A stretch of 22,794 nucleotides of DNA, from contig JAYKXP010000356.1 of NCBI GenBank assembly GCA_037176845.1, positions 1-22,794 of the forward strand, in the 5' to 3' direction. The position numbers and the translations under genes were made by a program. Positions 11,386 through 21,680 of this stretch are shown here, in pieces. Every line of letters starts with the position of its first letter. Position 1 is the stretch's first letter. The notes under the pieces are model-generated. The model searched no databases and was not told the origin of the DNA. It worked only from the letters and a program-made list of their open reading frames with translations. Origin of the DNA: Paramarasmius palmivorus (lineage: Eukaryota > Basidiomycota > Agaricomycetes > Agaricales > Marasmiaceae).

Positions 11386-12311
11386 TCACTGTTTGCCACC
11401 CGCCACTTGCCACAGTATGTCCTCAGCAGACCAGAGGACTGGCGTGCGATGATACGGTAACGTGCGATGATATACAGTAACGTGCGATGCCAGACCGTAA
11501 CATGCGAGCTGAGTCGGTAACGTGCGATAATATTGCTTAATCCATCCTGCCAGGAAATCTCCGAGTCTTTTCCACAATCCTTTCCACGAGCGCCGGAGAT
11601 GAAACTTGTTATGGGTAATAGCATACTTGGGGTCCACAATAGTTCCCGATACTTGGGTCCACAATACTTGCATTGTGCAGCGCTTGGCGAATCCGCATTT
11701 TGCAGAAAGTACCCGAAATGCCAAATACACTCGACACTCTTGCGGTCCATAACCTTTAGGAGAAGTATATAGATTCGTATCACCGCTCTCAAAACCCAGC
11801 ACTTTCTCACAGTTATTCATATGTTCAATATTGATTGTATCTTTGATTTCCCTGAGCGCGCAGAATGTTCTTCGGGTAGAATTTTTCCGAAGAGGTTTCC
11901 GAGGCGGCGCTTCCAGTTGTCTGGTGCCTGACGGAGGTGAGACAACTATCTGTACAATGAGCTCAAGGTTGTAGGCTTCACTGTGTATTGGGGCAGATAC
12001 TATCAAGGTCGCAGCTTTTGCTAGAGGTGCAACGAAAGTATAAAATAGTCCATACTTCAACGAATGATGCTGTGGGAATAGACCCATGCCTGGAACATAG
12101 CGACAATCACTCGAGGAAATTGCATGATCGATGACTGATGTATGTTCGGATTTTCGTAGAATATCACAGAGCCAAGGTACGATAAAGTGCACGACGAAGG
12201 GATAGATGAGGGCTCACCACCATCGTGATGACGGGCCCGCTTTCTGCAACCTCGAAGAAACAGATAACCACCCCTCCAAGTCTTGATGATCAAAGATGTG
12301 TAGATCCACAA
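11386..12311 (-). other. Unassigned minus-strand ORFs, possibly a decayed gene
   Basis: A 268-codon frame (12192-11386) and an overlapping one starting at 12311 are open. The second has a usable donor (gtgagccctc) after the segment ARHHDG, and an acceptor (gttccag) near 12092 would lead into the first frame. Composition over about 11700-12090 is protein-like but unrecognised, and the end of the frame crosses the 20-bp repeat. No clear start, end or full splice model could be built. Read it as a possible gene remnant. Confidence 0.25.
11443..11536. repeat. 20-bp tandem repeat, about 4.8 copies
   Basis: Units start at 11443 (18 bp), 11461, 11481, 11501 and 11521 (partial). Each begins c(g/a)tgcga, and the four complete units end in gtaa, with variable bases between. 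It lies 128 bp upstream of the start codon of the 15-exon gene, so it could be an array of regulatory or transposase binding sites. The weak minus-strand ORFs across it show the periodicity as Tyr-His-Arg-Thr-Leu repeats and are probably not genuine there. Confidence 0.85.
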
Positions 12312-12675
12312 AACCTATCAGCCTGTACTTTCTCCGGAGTTGCTCCTATTAGTTGAACGTCTTTCTGAAAACCTGCATTCATAGTAGGTGTATCGCATGA
12401 TGATATAGCGCGTGAATGGTTTAGCCTTGGACTCCTAGGTTCGAGAGATATACGCCAGGCGGAGATATTGGTACTTCAAGTTCCCGTGTTGATGCGTGGA
12501 GAAGCTTGGGAGATAGTATCTGATAGTATTAGTACTATATCGATCTGTCTTGTGATAGCTGTGGATTGACCAAATGACAACACCGGTTTCATGCTAGCGT
12601 TCATATGACCTTGAGGTTCTGGAGTTCCACAATTTAGCACGACCTTCTGCGGTGAGCTGATGACTGTTAACGTCG

Positions 12676-13241
12676 TCAATCAGCAGAATGCTGTATGTCG
12701 ATTTTTCGGCATAGTGCTGTTGTAGATTTTGGTTCGATCGGTGGCCTAATCAAGGCTAATGACCCTGTAGCCAGCCACTTTCGGATAGAACAGACTTGAG
12801 TACTACAAAAGATAAAGATAAGAATGGCACACCTTTGAAGAAACACTTGGGTAAAGGTGTTTGGCTTGCGCGGTGTGCCGTCTGTATGTCGTACGTCTAC
12901 CTTTACAACCATACTCACTAAAATAGATGAACTGAGCAGCTGAAGTGAACCCAGCATGTTGATATCAGCAAAAAGCATACCAGGCTTGTCATTCATCCCT
13001 CAAATTCATCAGAGAGAATGCTCGAGAGGAATATCTCGGTTTGAGCGTCTAAGCTGGCGCTCATATCTAAGGCTGGTGACAAGTCATGGTGACACTGTAA
13101 CGTCACACTCTTCTTTTTGTCGCTACGCTGACCTTGGGCTATGGCCTCGTCTGTAGGAAAGCATGGGTTTACAGGGCATGGTGGATATAATTTACGATTC
13201 ATGTCTCGTTTACTAACTGTGGCCTTTAGTGCCAGTGTCAC
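12676..13241 (-). pseudogene. Possible decayed minus-strand gene
   Basis: Two frames follow one another. The first (13241-12993) ends SILSDEFEG and stops where the next (12996-12676) begins MNDKPGMLFADINMLG. The second continues through VDVRHTDGTPRKPNTFTQVF, which reads like a folded beta-rich segment. Overlap of one frame's stop with the next frame's start suggests a frameshifted gene, but no family was recognised and chance ORFs are not excluded. A partial plus-strand gene begins at 13230 on the other strand. Confidence 0.25.
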
Positions 13242-13985
13242 ATCCCTTTTCTACCCACCATCTCGTGCAAACACCTTACACTCTTTACGTGGACGGTCAA
13301 GAGTTCGAAGGATGTAAAGAAAGGTGAATATTGTTTCATATGTCTTCCGTGAAGTCGTCTCATATCATATAAGAATTCTTGAACAGAGTCGGGAACGAGC
13401 ACGGGATCGAATGCGAAGGTACCGACAGAGGTTGAAGGCAATGGGGTGACTATTAGCATATAATTCTTCTATAATACCACTCATACTTCCACAGACGTAC
13501 CCAGATGAAGGATTCGTGTCCACCAAAGCACCGAAAGGCGAAGTCAAAGCGGTATGTTTCTTCCAGATAGGTTAAATATGCACTGACGCTGTTTTAGCGG
13601 AGAGCCACTGAATGCTTCCCCCATACCATCACCTCCACTACAGGCCCTTTCGACTCCTAGTATTGAACACTCTCCGTCGGCGGCCTCACATGCTGACTAC
13701 ACACCATCTCAATTACATTTTTCGTTTGGCTCCGGTACTCAACCCTCTCACCCGGATTCCTCAGGTTACCTGTGTCCTACCCCTTCTGCGTTACATCCCC
13801 CATCACTTCCTACCACCGAACATATCACCCCGGATTCTTCGTGGTACCATTTTCCCCCGCCTGCTACATTTCCAAACACCCCTTATTCCACTCTACAGAC
13901 CACAGAGCTCACTGAATCAGCATTGTATAAAGATCTCCCCATTCACGTACACACTCCCACCACCTTTGTATCTCACATGTCATGA
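13230..13985 (+). CDS. Basic-region and Ser/Pro-rich protein, 3' part (197 aa visible)
   Basis: Four exons (13230-13323, 13389-13445, 13495-13551, 13598-13985) join in phase and end at a TGA at 13983-13985. The first visible exon codes for a segment including TPYTLYVDGQEFEGCKE. This is followed by a very basic stretch, RERARDRMRRYRQRLKAM, and a Lys/Arg-rich linker. About 130 Ser/Pro/Thr/His-rich residues follow, of the kind found in transactivation or other disordered regions. The basic stretch resembles DNA-binding basic regions, but no leucine zipper, helix-loop-helix or HMG box is visible. The acceptor before 13389 must be the second AG of an AGAG pair to hold the frame. A 5' exon ending in phase 1 was not found, so the start is unknown and the gene may be truncated. 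It converges on the zinc-knuckle gene. Confidence 0.5.
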
Positions 13986-14116
13986 ATAAGATGACGACTT
14001 TCTGCAGTTCATGAATTTGTTTTCCCACTGGCTATGCATCGGGGATGTGTAAAAATTCACACAACATTTGAAAACACGAGTATAATTCCAACATCTACGT
14101 ATGCACGAGGTCTGGA

Positions 14117-15579
14117 CTAAGCCTTATCAGTAGTCAACCCCGGAATTACAATCCCTGCCAGACTCAGAGCCGCTCGGATTCTCTGGAAGTCCTTCTCCGC
14201 AGCCTCCTTAGCTGCGTGCGCCTCAGCCAGCTTAGATTCAGCTTCAGCAGCAGCGACTTTCTTGGCCTCCACAATTTTTGCCTCCGCCTCTGCATTTACT
14301 CGAGCGAGCTCCTCGTTGGCATGTGCCAACTTGGCAGCAAGCTGAGTTGTATCGCAACGGCGAGCCGACATAAGAGATGTATATAGTTGATGATTAGCTT
14401 GATGAAGGCCGTCCAAAAGGTCACCTCCTTCTGTCCGGAGACGCCTGGAGGTGAAATGGATGAATGGCTCGTTAGCGGTGGGATGCTGAGCACTGAAATG
14501 CACCCAGGCACCAGTGTCTTCTGCTAAATCCTCAAGCTAGTTTAAGATGGTTAGTAATGCATTTATCAGGCATACTGGGATCGAACCTTGGTCATGAACC
14601 GGCGAGTGCGGTCATAAAATACTTTGGGAATGTTGACGCCAGCATCATCGTGGCTGGGGTTTTGCTTTTTCTTCTCCTCTCGACGGTGACGTGTGCGCCG
14701 GACAGCTAAAGTATACTGTTAGTGACAAACTTAGCAGCATTGTTGTTCTACTTACTTAGGAGTTTGCTGCCGCGGTATACACCTACAACCTCACCGAAAC
14801 AAGGATTGGCTTTGGTGGGTCTTTGACGTGCTGGTTTGGACGGAGAAGAAAATGGAGACGAAGAGAAATTACTGGAAGGTGTCAACGACCGATCTGACGA
14901 GGACGGAGTTGCCAAAAACGCCGTGTCGCAGGTACCAAGCAACCGGAGCGGAGTAACAGATGAGCGGGAATGACTGGGGGTTGAGAAACCGGGCACATCG
15001 GGGACAGTGCCAGCTACCTCGCTGGCATCGGTAGCTGTATCAGAGCGCTCGTCTTGTTCAGTGTGGGAGGCATCACGTAGTCTTGGATCAATGAGAGAGT
15101 CAGGTATGGTGACGGGCTACAGTAACGAGTCTTGTTGGTTCGGAGCAGTGTAGAACGGCAAGAAGAAGTACCTGCACTGTGTATAGGTCTTCATTAGGGG
15201 CCTCGGAAATGAATGAATCCTCAACGCCTGGCGCTAGCGCTCCTCCCTGCACTGGAGACGCGGTGTCGTCCAGGTTATTCTGAAGAGCTTCCGGACCAGG
15301 CTGAAAAATCAAAGGATGAGACACCGAAGGACAGAGAAAACCAAGCAGAATCCTACCGTGGGTGATTGTCTTGCTGGGGCAGCAGCTGGCGGCGAGTCAT
15401 CCTCTGAACCCGTCTGTGGATAGATATTAGTCAATGTACAGGGAATGTAAAAGCTACGACACCGTTATACGTCGTTTATAGCGTGGGCAGAGTTTCATAG
15501 GGTGAGTTGAAGGGCACTTGCGACACATGCGCACTGGCCTCCCAGTGGCCGGGTCTACATTGCTAGGTGATTTAGCCAT
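14117..15579 (-). CDS. Zinc-knuckle and coiled-coil protein, 400 aa, six exons
   Basis: Exons 15579-15463, 15413-15357, 15300-15172, 15116-14756, 14705-14587 and 14536-14117 join in phase and end at TAG. An N-terminal CCHC-like knuckle, C19-x2-C22-x3-H26-x4-C31, lies in a basic context (CPRYKRR); the spacing is one residue short of the classical x2-x4-x4 form. Residues about 40-220 are Ser/Pro/Thr-rich and disordered. A basic patch (RRTRHRREEKKK) follows at the start of exon 5. Exon 6 holds a small folded-looking segment (GAWVHFSAQHP), then an Ala/Glu-rich coiled coil of about 70 residues, then a hydrophobic tail (LSLAGIVIPGL). Nucleic-acid binding and oligomerisation are inferred. The start codon lies 101 bp from that of the transposase on the other strand, suggesting joint control and possibly an accessory role in the mobile element. 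I know of no named family for it. Confidence 0.75.
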
Positions 15580-15680
15580 GTCTGCGTGAAGGTGAGCTGG
15601 AATGAACCAAGCAAAGGGGCAAAAAAAATACAAACTTTTAAAGCGGACCCATTACGGCTTAGTCATACTTGTCCCGTTCC
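15580..15680. promoter_or_regulatory. Probable bidirectional promoter
   Basis: Only 101 bp separate the start codons of the divergent zinc-knuckle and KDZ transposase genes, so the core promoters of both probably lie here or overlap the coding ends. An A-rich run (15621-15630) lies between them. No clear TATA box was seen. Confidence 0.55.
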
Positions 15681-18600
15681 ATGTCTTCGACGCCAAAGGC
15701 ATCCTGGGCCCTAGAACTGTGCCCGGAGAGGCCTGGAAAGGTGCAGCTATATCCAGGACACGTTAAAGGGATCGTTGTGAGCCCCCAAAAAAAAATTACC
15801 CCCAAACGACCACACAAAGACTGTATCTCAGGCGGTGGTAAACGACGCAAGATTCACCACTCGTCTGATACAGTATCCGAAACCCAATTACCGACTCCAC
15901 CTGAACACTCGGACAACAATCATGGAGAGGCGTTCATTTCCATCGTAGGCTCGGAGCAAGACATGGCCATCTGGCCAGCTACAGAGGTCATAGCGAGTGA
16001 CCTGGAGGAAGGTAGTGGGTGTCAAGTTGATGAAGGGGATGCATACGAGGAATACGTACATCTTGTCGAGGAACAGTATCTTGCATTTGTGCAAGTTACG
16101 ATGTTTCATTATGTCGTACAGGGATTCGATGTGTCCAAGAGGTGCGGCACGGTGAGTTCTCTGCGTAATTCATACTCCAAAGTACTCACAAATGACAGAA
16201 TTCATTCTATCATCTGGAAGCAAGGAAAAGCGGAGAGGAGGCTGTGCGCCTCAGTTGTCTGTGTCCTGAGGGGAAGAAAAGCGACTGCGTTCACAAGCAA
16301 TATTACCGAAACTTTCGAGATGCTCGATTCCGCATGAATGAGGACTGTGTGAAGTTGGGTGAGTACACAGTATGAGGGTATTGAGTATAAACTTACACTT
16401 TACAGAGGGTGCTGTGGTTCTATTCCAGCGACAGATGGTTGGAACGCAAGAAGAGACCTGGCTCAATAGATTCTCCGTCCGGTACGGGTCCGAATCAGAC
16501 GCATTGCGTAGTCGTACCGTTGTAACATACGAGGGACCAGATTCTGGTGGCGGGAAATGGTTATGTGTCAGGTGCCCAGGAAAGCGTTGCGCTCATGTAA
16601 AAATGGCAATGAGGTTATTGAACGTGGTAGTAGGGAATGTGGATGATGATGGCGAGGATGAGGAAAGCGATATCCCGTTAGATCAAATGTTCATGAGTGA
16701 GTCGAGCTCAACCCCGCGATGGTTGAAACCTGATTGTATTTTTAGTTGATTCGGGCAATCCTGGTTATATGAACGAGAGCGGCATTTCTTACCTGCCAAT
16801 CCTTCCCCCTGAGTGGGCAAGCTTGCCTGAAGACCCGCCATTGTACCCACGAGTTCCTCCTGATTTCCCGGTTCCAACCACACTGCCACTAGATCATCTG
16901 TCGAGGAGTGCATGCGGCAAGGCGTTTTTCGATCCCGCAGCACCAATCATCCAGAAAGAGTGCTCCATCTACACGTTGGTGGGAAAGATAACGTCTCAGA
17001 TATGCGTCCAGACATGCCCATTCTGTCCACGCCATCATAAGTGCTTCATCGGTCCCGAACCACGCACACTAGGAATCTTCAATTTCAACAATTCAGTGTT
17101 ATTCACACACGAACTACTGAATGAATACACGAACCGCTATACGGGTAGCGAGACCCCGTTTGCATCATTTGTGATAGCGATAGCGAGGGTGTATCATGGA
17201 CGAGGAGAGAGATTTGTCGGAGAAGACTTGTTTCGCTCAGCTTGGTTCGCATTTGCTTCTTTGCAGTGTATGACGGGGGATATGTCTTGTCCAGAATGCG
17301 GAGAGATGCCAGACACTGTGATATTTGATGGTGTAACATTGTCTTTTGCAAAGCGTCATTTGCAGGACACAATGCAGCCCCCCACGTACATTCCACCAGG
17401 CGCCCTAAAAAGACAGCGTGTACGGGTGAAGGAGCAACAGTGGATCCCAAACACATCCCCGCAGAAAGACTTGGGAGCCAAGGCACGCAGAGAACCTGGC
17501 GCTAGAACACATTTGGCGGCGTGGATGAAGAGATGGGGCGACAAAAAAGTGGTTGTGGGCGAAGAGCGCAGGCATATGGAACAGGAGTTGTCAGTGGTTT
17601 TGGGAGAGCTGGGAGCTGTTGGGGCTAAGCCAGTCGCTGATGCTCTTAGTGAAATCTACAACCCCGGGGGTGAAATGCGAGATTGGAGTATACGCCGTCG
17701 CTACCGCATGCTATTTGAGCAGGTATGTTGCATTCAAGTGCATATTCCGATATGCTGACATCTGGAGTAGCTGTCCGCAAACGAATCATGTATCCAAATG
17801 GTCAACGAATCCGGTCTACATGCCATGAAGCGTTTCGTGACAAGCCCGACAGTAGCCAATGCTTCACTGCTAGTTGATGTTCCCGCAGTGATGCTCGTAT
17901 GCGAGCAGGAGGTGAGAACAAGTCGGGACAACAAGGTCCTAATCGAATTGTGTCGTTGGATGATGACACGTGCAGAGGAGGTGTTGGCCAAGCTGATGAA
18001 AGGGGATAACGGAAACCTGGAGAACATCCGCAACAGTGACGGTAATGGCGATAACTGGAAGGAGGTCAGTGAATGAAAGATAAAGCTGGAATCTTACTCA
18101 CCATATCGCAGACAGGATGCTGTTACGGCCTCCCCCAGATTCGAACCCGTCCATGTTATCCTCAACTATCAGGTGATACCGAGCCTGAGAAAGATGTTAA
18201 GAGAGGAGGAGAGTGTTCAAAATTTTATTCGACCTACGGGGAACGACGTCTAACTGGCGGCCTCATGTGCGCGTGGTGTACACATAGTATTTGCTATGGT
18301 TTTCATTGCATTCCAAAAGGCGAGGGTCGGAATGATGTGTTCTCCGCGTTGGTAACCCGCTGGCCCAAGGCACCCAGGCGAGTCATATACGACTTCGCAT
18401 GTGCATTGGGACCATACTGTATGACGCGGGAGCCCGAGTTCTTCTCCAAAACCCACTTTCTGATTGATCGGTTCCACGCGAAGGGGCATACCAAGTGCTC
18501 TTCCGCAGCGTTTCTTTCGACACATGGTGAGGTGGATGGCGAAGTTGACAAGATCAACTCGAGTGCAGGAGAGTGCGGGAATAGTGGGCTGGGGAGAATT

Positions 18601-18705
18601 CGGAAACCGGTAAGTTACATGCGCCAGAACAGAGCGATTTTATTCTCGAAGCATTACCTTTCCATTTGGAACCGGGTGAAAATTCGCAAGATGAGGAATT
18701 TGTAG
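15681..18705 (+). CDS. KDZ-type transposase with SWIM-like, CxC5 and CxC6 cysteine clusters, 928 aa, six exons
   Basis: Exons 15681-16151, 16199-16358, 16406-16696, 16746-17722, 17771-18064 and 18112-18705 join in phase (0, 1, 1, 0, 0) without a stop. Residues 1-157 are polar, with Ser/Pro-rich and acidic parts. A SWIM-type zinc site follows, C177-x-C179-x7-C187-x-H189, then a second variant, C264-x2-C267-x4-C272-x-H274. A cluster at C380, C394, C398, C401 and C407 matches the CxC5 type, followed by the family signature IFNFNNSVLFTHELLNEYT and SETPF. A CPEC pair leads into VIFDG (D502), the likely first catalytic Asp. A CxC6-type cluster (C784, C787, C792, C797) precedes VIYDFAC (D825), then DRFHAKGHTKC (D850) and AGECGNSG (E885). 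D502, one of D825/D850, and E885 probably form the DDE triad of an RNase H fold. KDZ proteins are cut-and-paste DNA transposases; the vertebrate protein HMGXB3 is a related domesticated form. All key residues are present, so it may be active. Confidence 0.85.
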
Positions 18706-18718
18706 ATGGCTGGTGTGG

Positions 18719-18796
18719 GTATCTGAGTTTCCATAGTTTGTATGACCTGTGAATCCCGTATCTGAGTTTCCATAGTTCGTATGACCTGTGAATCCC
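18719..18796. repeat. 39-bp tandem duplication just after the transposase
   Basis: Two adjacent 39-bp copies (18719-18757 and 18758-18796) differ at one base (tttg versus ttcg). They begin 14 bp after the transposase stop codon. The core atagttcgtatgacctgt resembles the core of the array at 21681-21807. Confidence 0.95.
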
Positions 18797-19081
18797 AACA
18801 TGGTTGAAAGCTGGAGTACGTGTTCAAGTCTAATGATCATCGTCATTATGCGTTAGTTCCATGCAACAAGCATTGCAGAAGTGCATACCTGTAGCAGCCA
18901 ATACGCAATACGCGCAAGATCAGCGTCTATGTGATTCGTCGAAAGTCGACTCATTGAATGTTTCAGAGGGTAGATGGTGTTGAAATTGCCAGCGAATAAT
19001 TTCCGACATGAGTGAAAGTGCTGAAGAAGGAATGGCGGGCGGTGGGACAGAAGTTGAGCAGAAGTCGGGCACAGTTGAAGA

Positions 19082-19099
19082 GAACCGTCATGACGGTTC
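19082..19099. repeat. 18-bp perfect palindrome
   Basis: The sequence gaaccgtcatgacggttc is its own reverse complement. Its half, gaaccgtca, also appears in the 39-bp units at 21702-21779. It could be a binding site for a dimeric protein. Confidence 0.8.
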
Positions 19100-19206
19100 A
19101 TAACGAGAGTTGTCACACCTGACCTAACATCACGCTTGAGTCACAGACCGCAGTCATGTGACCCCTTAATTCGAATCAGTTGCCATTATATTCCATATTC
19201 CAGCAG

Positions 19207-19581
19207 CTAATCTACATATAATCCCATGCGTGTTTGAAAACATTCTTCTGCCTCTTGTTCAGTTTTTGCGGGCACGATGTCATGTTCCTGCAACTGCGAC
19301 AGAAACTCGACGTCGATGTGTGCAACCAAGTCGTTGCTGAGAGCATATTTCAGATAAGCATGTAAGAACTGTATACAGCGAATAACTTACCGTTGGCAGT
19401 AGGTAGGTTTCTTAGCACGGGTCACAGCAAACCAGGTATGTTTATAAGACGGATCCCGCAGATACTGGCAAAGCTTGGACCTAACACAGCCTTGTAGCGC
19501 GCGCTCAGCCTGTGCAGCGTTGGCGAAGGGTAAGACATAGGAATGTATCTTGTCCGGTCCCCGTCCTATGTTAGCTTCCAT
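19207..19581 (-). CDS. Small two-exon ORF, 106 aa, perhaps the 3' end of a longer gene
   Basis: Exons 19581-19391 and 19336-19207 join across a canonical intron (gtaagt..ctctcag, 54 nt) and end at TAG. The peptide is well-mixed and protein-like (HSYVLPFANAAQAERALQGC, then YLRDPSYKHTWFAVTRAKKP). The start ATG lies one base after an excellent acceptor (gttgcag), so the real gene may begin further upstream with this as an internal exon. The upstream frame at 19636 meets this acceptor in the wrong phase. I do not recognise the family. Confidence 0.45.
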
Positions 19582-19635
19582 CCTGCAACATAGATGAGCA
19601 GAGCTACCTTGAATCTAGTAAGATGAAGAAGTTAC

Positions 19636-20561
19636 CGTGTTGTATATATGTGATTAGACCCGTCCAAGCCATTGAGAACGAGATAAACACCAGCGCCAGT
19701 AGCAGTGGCTTATAGGTTGGTACTCAATCCCATAGTGCTTTCTTGTAACCCCTTGTTCCCTTTTTGTACGAAGGAGGGGATCTGGGGATTGCGGAGTGAC
19801 TGCGGAGACGGTTTTTGGCCGTGGTAGGTCCCTTTTTACGAGCGGGCCGTGTTGGTGACGCAGGTGGAACGGAGATGCTCTCTGTCGGAGAAGGGAAGAC
19901 AGAAGTTTCTTGTGTGGTTCTCGAATGGGAATGGAATGAAACTGGCGTGTGGGAGGTCTGGCGACGACGAAAATGTTATGAGTTTGGATCTCTGTCCTCG
20001 TGTGTGGAGTGTGCCGGATTACTGCAGGGGCACGATGGGCGTTGGGCTGATGATCAGCATCGAGCAATGGTGGAGTCTCGTTGCCCGAAGAAACGGCACA
20101 GTCGATGAGTTGGGGCGCATGTTCATCAGACTCGGAGTGAGTAGACTGATCAACAATGGAAGGTGGTTTGGACATAGTTATGGTGGCAGAGACTTTCCCT
20201 TTGTGTCGCTCAATGCTCGACGATTGGGCGTCTGTGTCTCGAGGAAGTTGCCATTAAGATGATCTATATCGAGCGCTGTGAATATGTGAAGCCGGTTGTT
20301 GAAGAGACGTGGCGATAGAAAACTGCCAAACGCATCTTCCGCTGTCCCCAGTACTCTCTCAACATATGTTACATGCTGCTCGATCTCTGACTGAAAGAAC
20401 CGGATACGCCCACAGTGCCAAATGACCTCTGAAGTTCTCAGTTAGTTAGAGGGAAGATTGGCAAAACGGAGGCTCATACCATCGAGATGTGCACGAAGGC
20501 GCAACGCCTCACGATCAATGACGGGGTCATCAGTTGGAGGAGGATGATGTTCTTGAGCCAC
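19636..20561 (-). pseudogene. Probably disrupted gene: helical domain, basic Ser-rich part, membrane segment
   Basis: Exon-like segment 20561-20480 (phase 1) joins 20428-20178 across a good intron and codes for a polar region followed by a folded-looking stretch (VIWHCGRIRFFQSEIEQHVT) that ends at a TAA. Two bases later another frame begins at 20175 (MSKPPSIVDQ), and this frame is open upstream to about 20245. It joins 20023 to 19957 across a 65-nt intron and becomes Ser/Pro-rich and basic (RPARKKGPTTAKNRLRSH). It stops at a TGA (19726-19724). Past the TGA the same frame reads a clear hydrophobic helix (LLLALVFISFSMAWTGLITY) to a donor at 19636. A frame change near 20180-20255 and the TGA are best explained as lesions in one membrane protein gene. 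Two separate small genes cannot be excluded. No start was found. Confidence 0.4.
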
Positions 20562-21660
20562 CTAAGGCGAGTAAGGGGAGGGATGGCTGCATAATCCTAC
20601 AAACGACGTCTTACTGGCGCAAACGACGTTTGTCAGAATCTCCGTTGTTTGAGACATCGTGGGGGGTAAGACGAGGGTACAAGGTGAAAAATGGCACGAG
20701 GGGATAGAGATGCGTCACGACGAAAGTCACATGTATGGTTGATGTAGACTGGCCACAGTTCAACAGAGCCATGAACAGTAAGCACTTTGGCTTTTCATAG
20801 CGTCACGAACAGGTGCAGAGGGGGGTTCGGTCTCGCGGGTGCGATGGGATTCACCCTCGAAGATAGTAATGTCTTATATCGTAATTGAACGATGCGTTCG
20901 TAGGAAGTAGTACGCTATAGGCACGAGTATGGTGAGACTAACTGCAGTTGTCGTATTGCGGGGCTCCATAGTTCTGTAGACCCATGATCTACGCAGAAAT
21001 CGTTTCCCAACAACGCATAGTCCAGAGGTGTAGAAGGGTGAATAGCCGATCGACAAGTGAATCGAGACCTTGTTCTCCACGGTTGGTAGAAACTGTCGGT
21101 TTATGTGCCCTCAGGGTATGGTTCCGAGACCAGGCAGTCAACAGTTCCTGGAAGCCATGCACGAGCTTGCCTAAGAAATGGTCAACCGGCGGATATGAGG
21201 TTCTGTGGATCGTGTTGCAGTGGAGTAGTGCAGGGAGGTGACAAGGCATGTCACGATTCAGGTGAGCTGTCGTCAGAGTATTCAGTAGTGGACAGTTCAT
21301 ATGAGCTGTATACGATGGGTTGTTTGACGGCGAGTTTGGGGATGATTGGTGACTGATAGAGACCAGTGGAGATGTATTGCGTGGCAATGGAATCACTTGT
21401 ACGGGACGGTTCAAAGAAACTGTCGCAAGGGTGCAAGAGGTATGATGGGACATATGCTCTGTGCCATGTATTAAGTGGGAAACTGGACTTCTGAACGGTG
21501 AGCCGCTTCCGTACCGTCACAGCAGATATCACTCACCATGATAGGTTCTGTGAACCATCACCTTTTTTCCTACGCCAGCACAGTACACTAGACCCGTGGC
21601 CGATTTCGAACATCGCGAGATCCTATGTGCCGCGATGTGATGCGATTCCTCAAAAATTGA
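20562..21660. other. Region without a supported gene
   Basis: Several minus-strand frames are open, the longest being 154 codons at 21453-20989. An overlapping one (21532-21251) ends in a Ser/Asp/Glu-rich tail. None has a recognisable domain or a full set of splice sites. They may be upstream exons of the disrupted gene to the left or chance frames. A candidate first exon at about 20656-20613 has a good donor but the wrong phase for the exon at 20561. Confidence 0.4.
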
Positions 21661-21680
21661 GTGATAAGTCTGGAATGGAG

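Noticed and set aside
11386..11530. Coding potential of the minus-strand frame over the 20-bp repeat
   Set aside because: The peptide repeats follow the DNA repeat period, so they are likely a by-product of the array.
13238..13547. Minus-strand ORFs opposite the basic Ser/Pro-rich gene
   Set aside because: The plus-strand exons have matching splice phases and a continuous tail; the minus frames overlap each other and lack partners.
14570..14600. A tRNA B-box-like match on the minus strand (ggttcgatcc)
   Set aside because: It falls on the exon 5 donor of the zinc-knuckle gene; there is no A box, acceptor stem or cloverleaf around it.
18601..18618. A possible last intron in the transposase (gtaagttacatgcgccag)
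   Set aside because: It is only 18 nt, and the unspliced reading (KPVSYMRQNRAILF) matches the expected family C-terminus.
19815..20262. Plus-strand ORFs of 97 and 137 codons
   Set aside because: They lie opposite the Ser/Pro-rich minus-strand frames, which have introns and better composition; they look like shadows.
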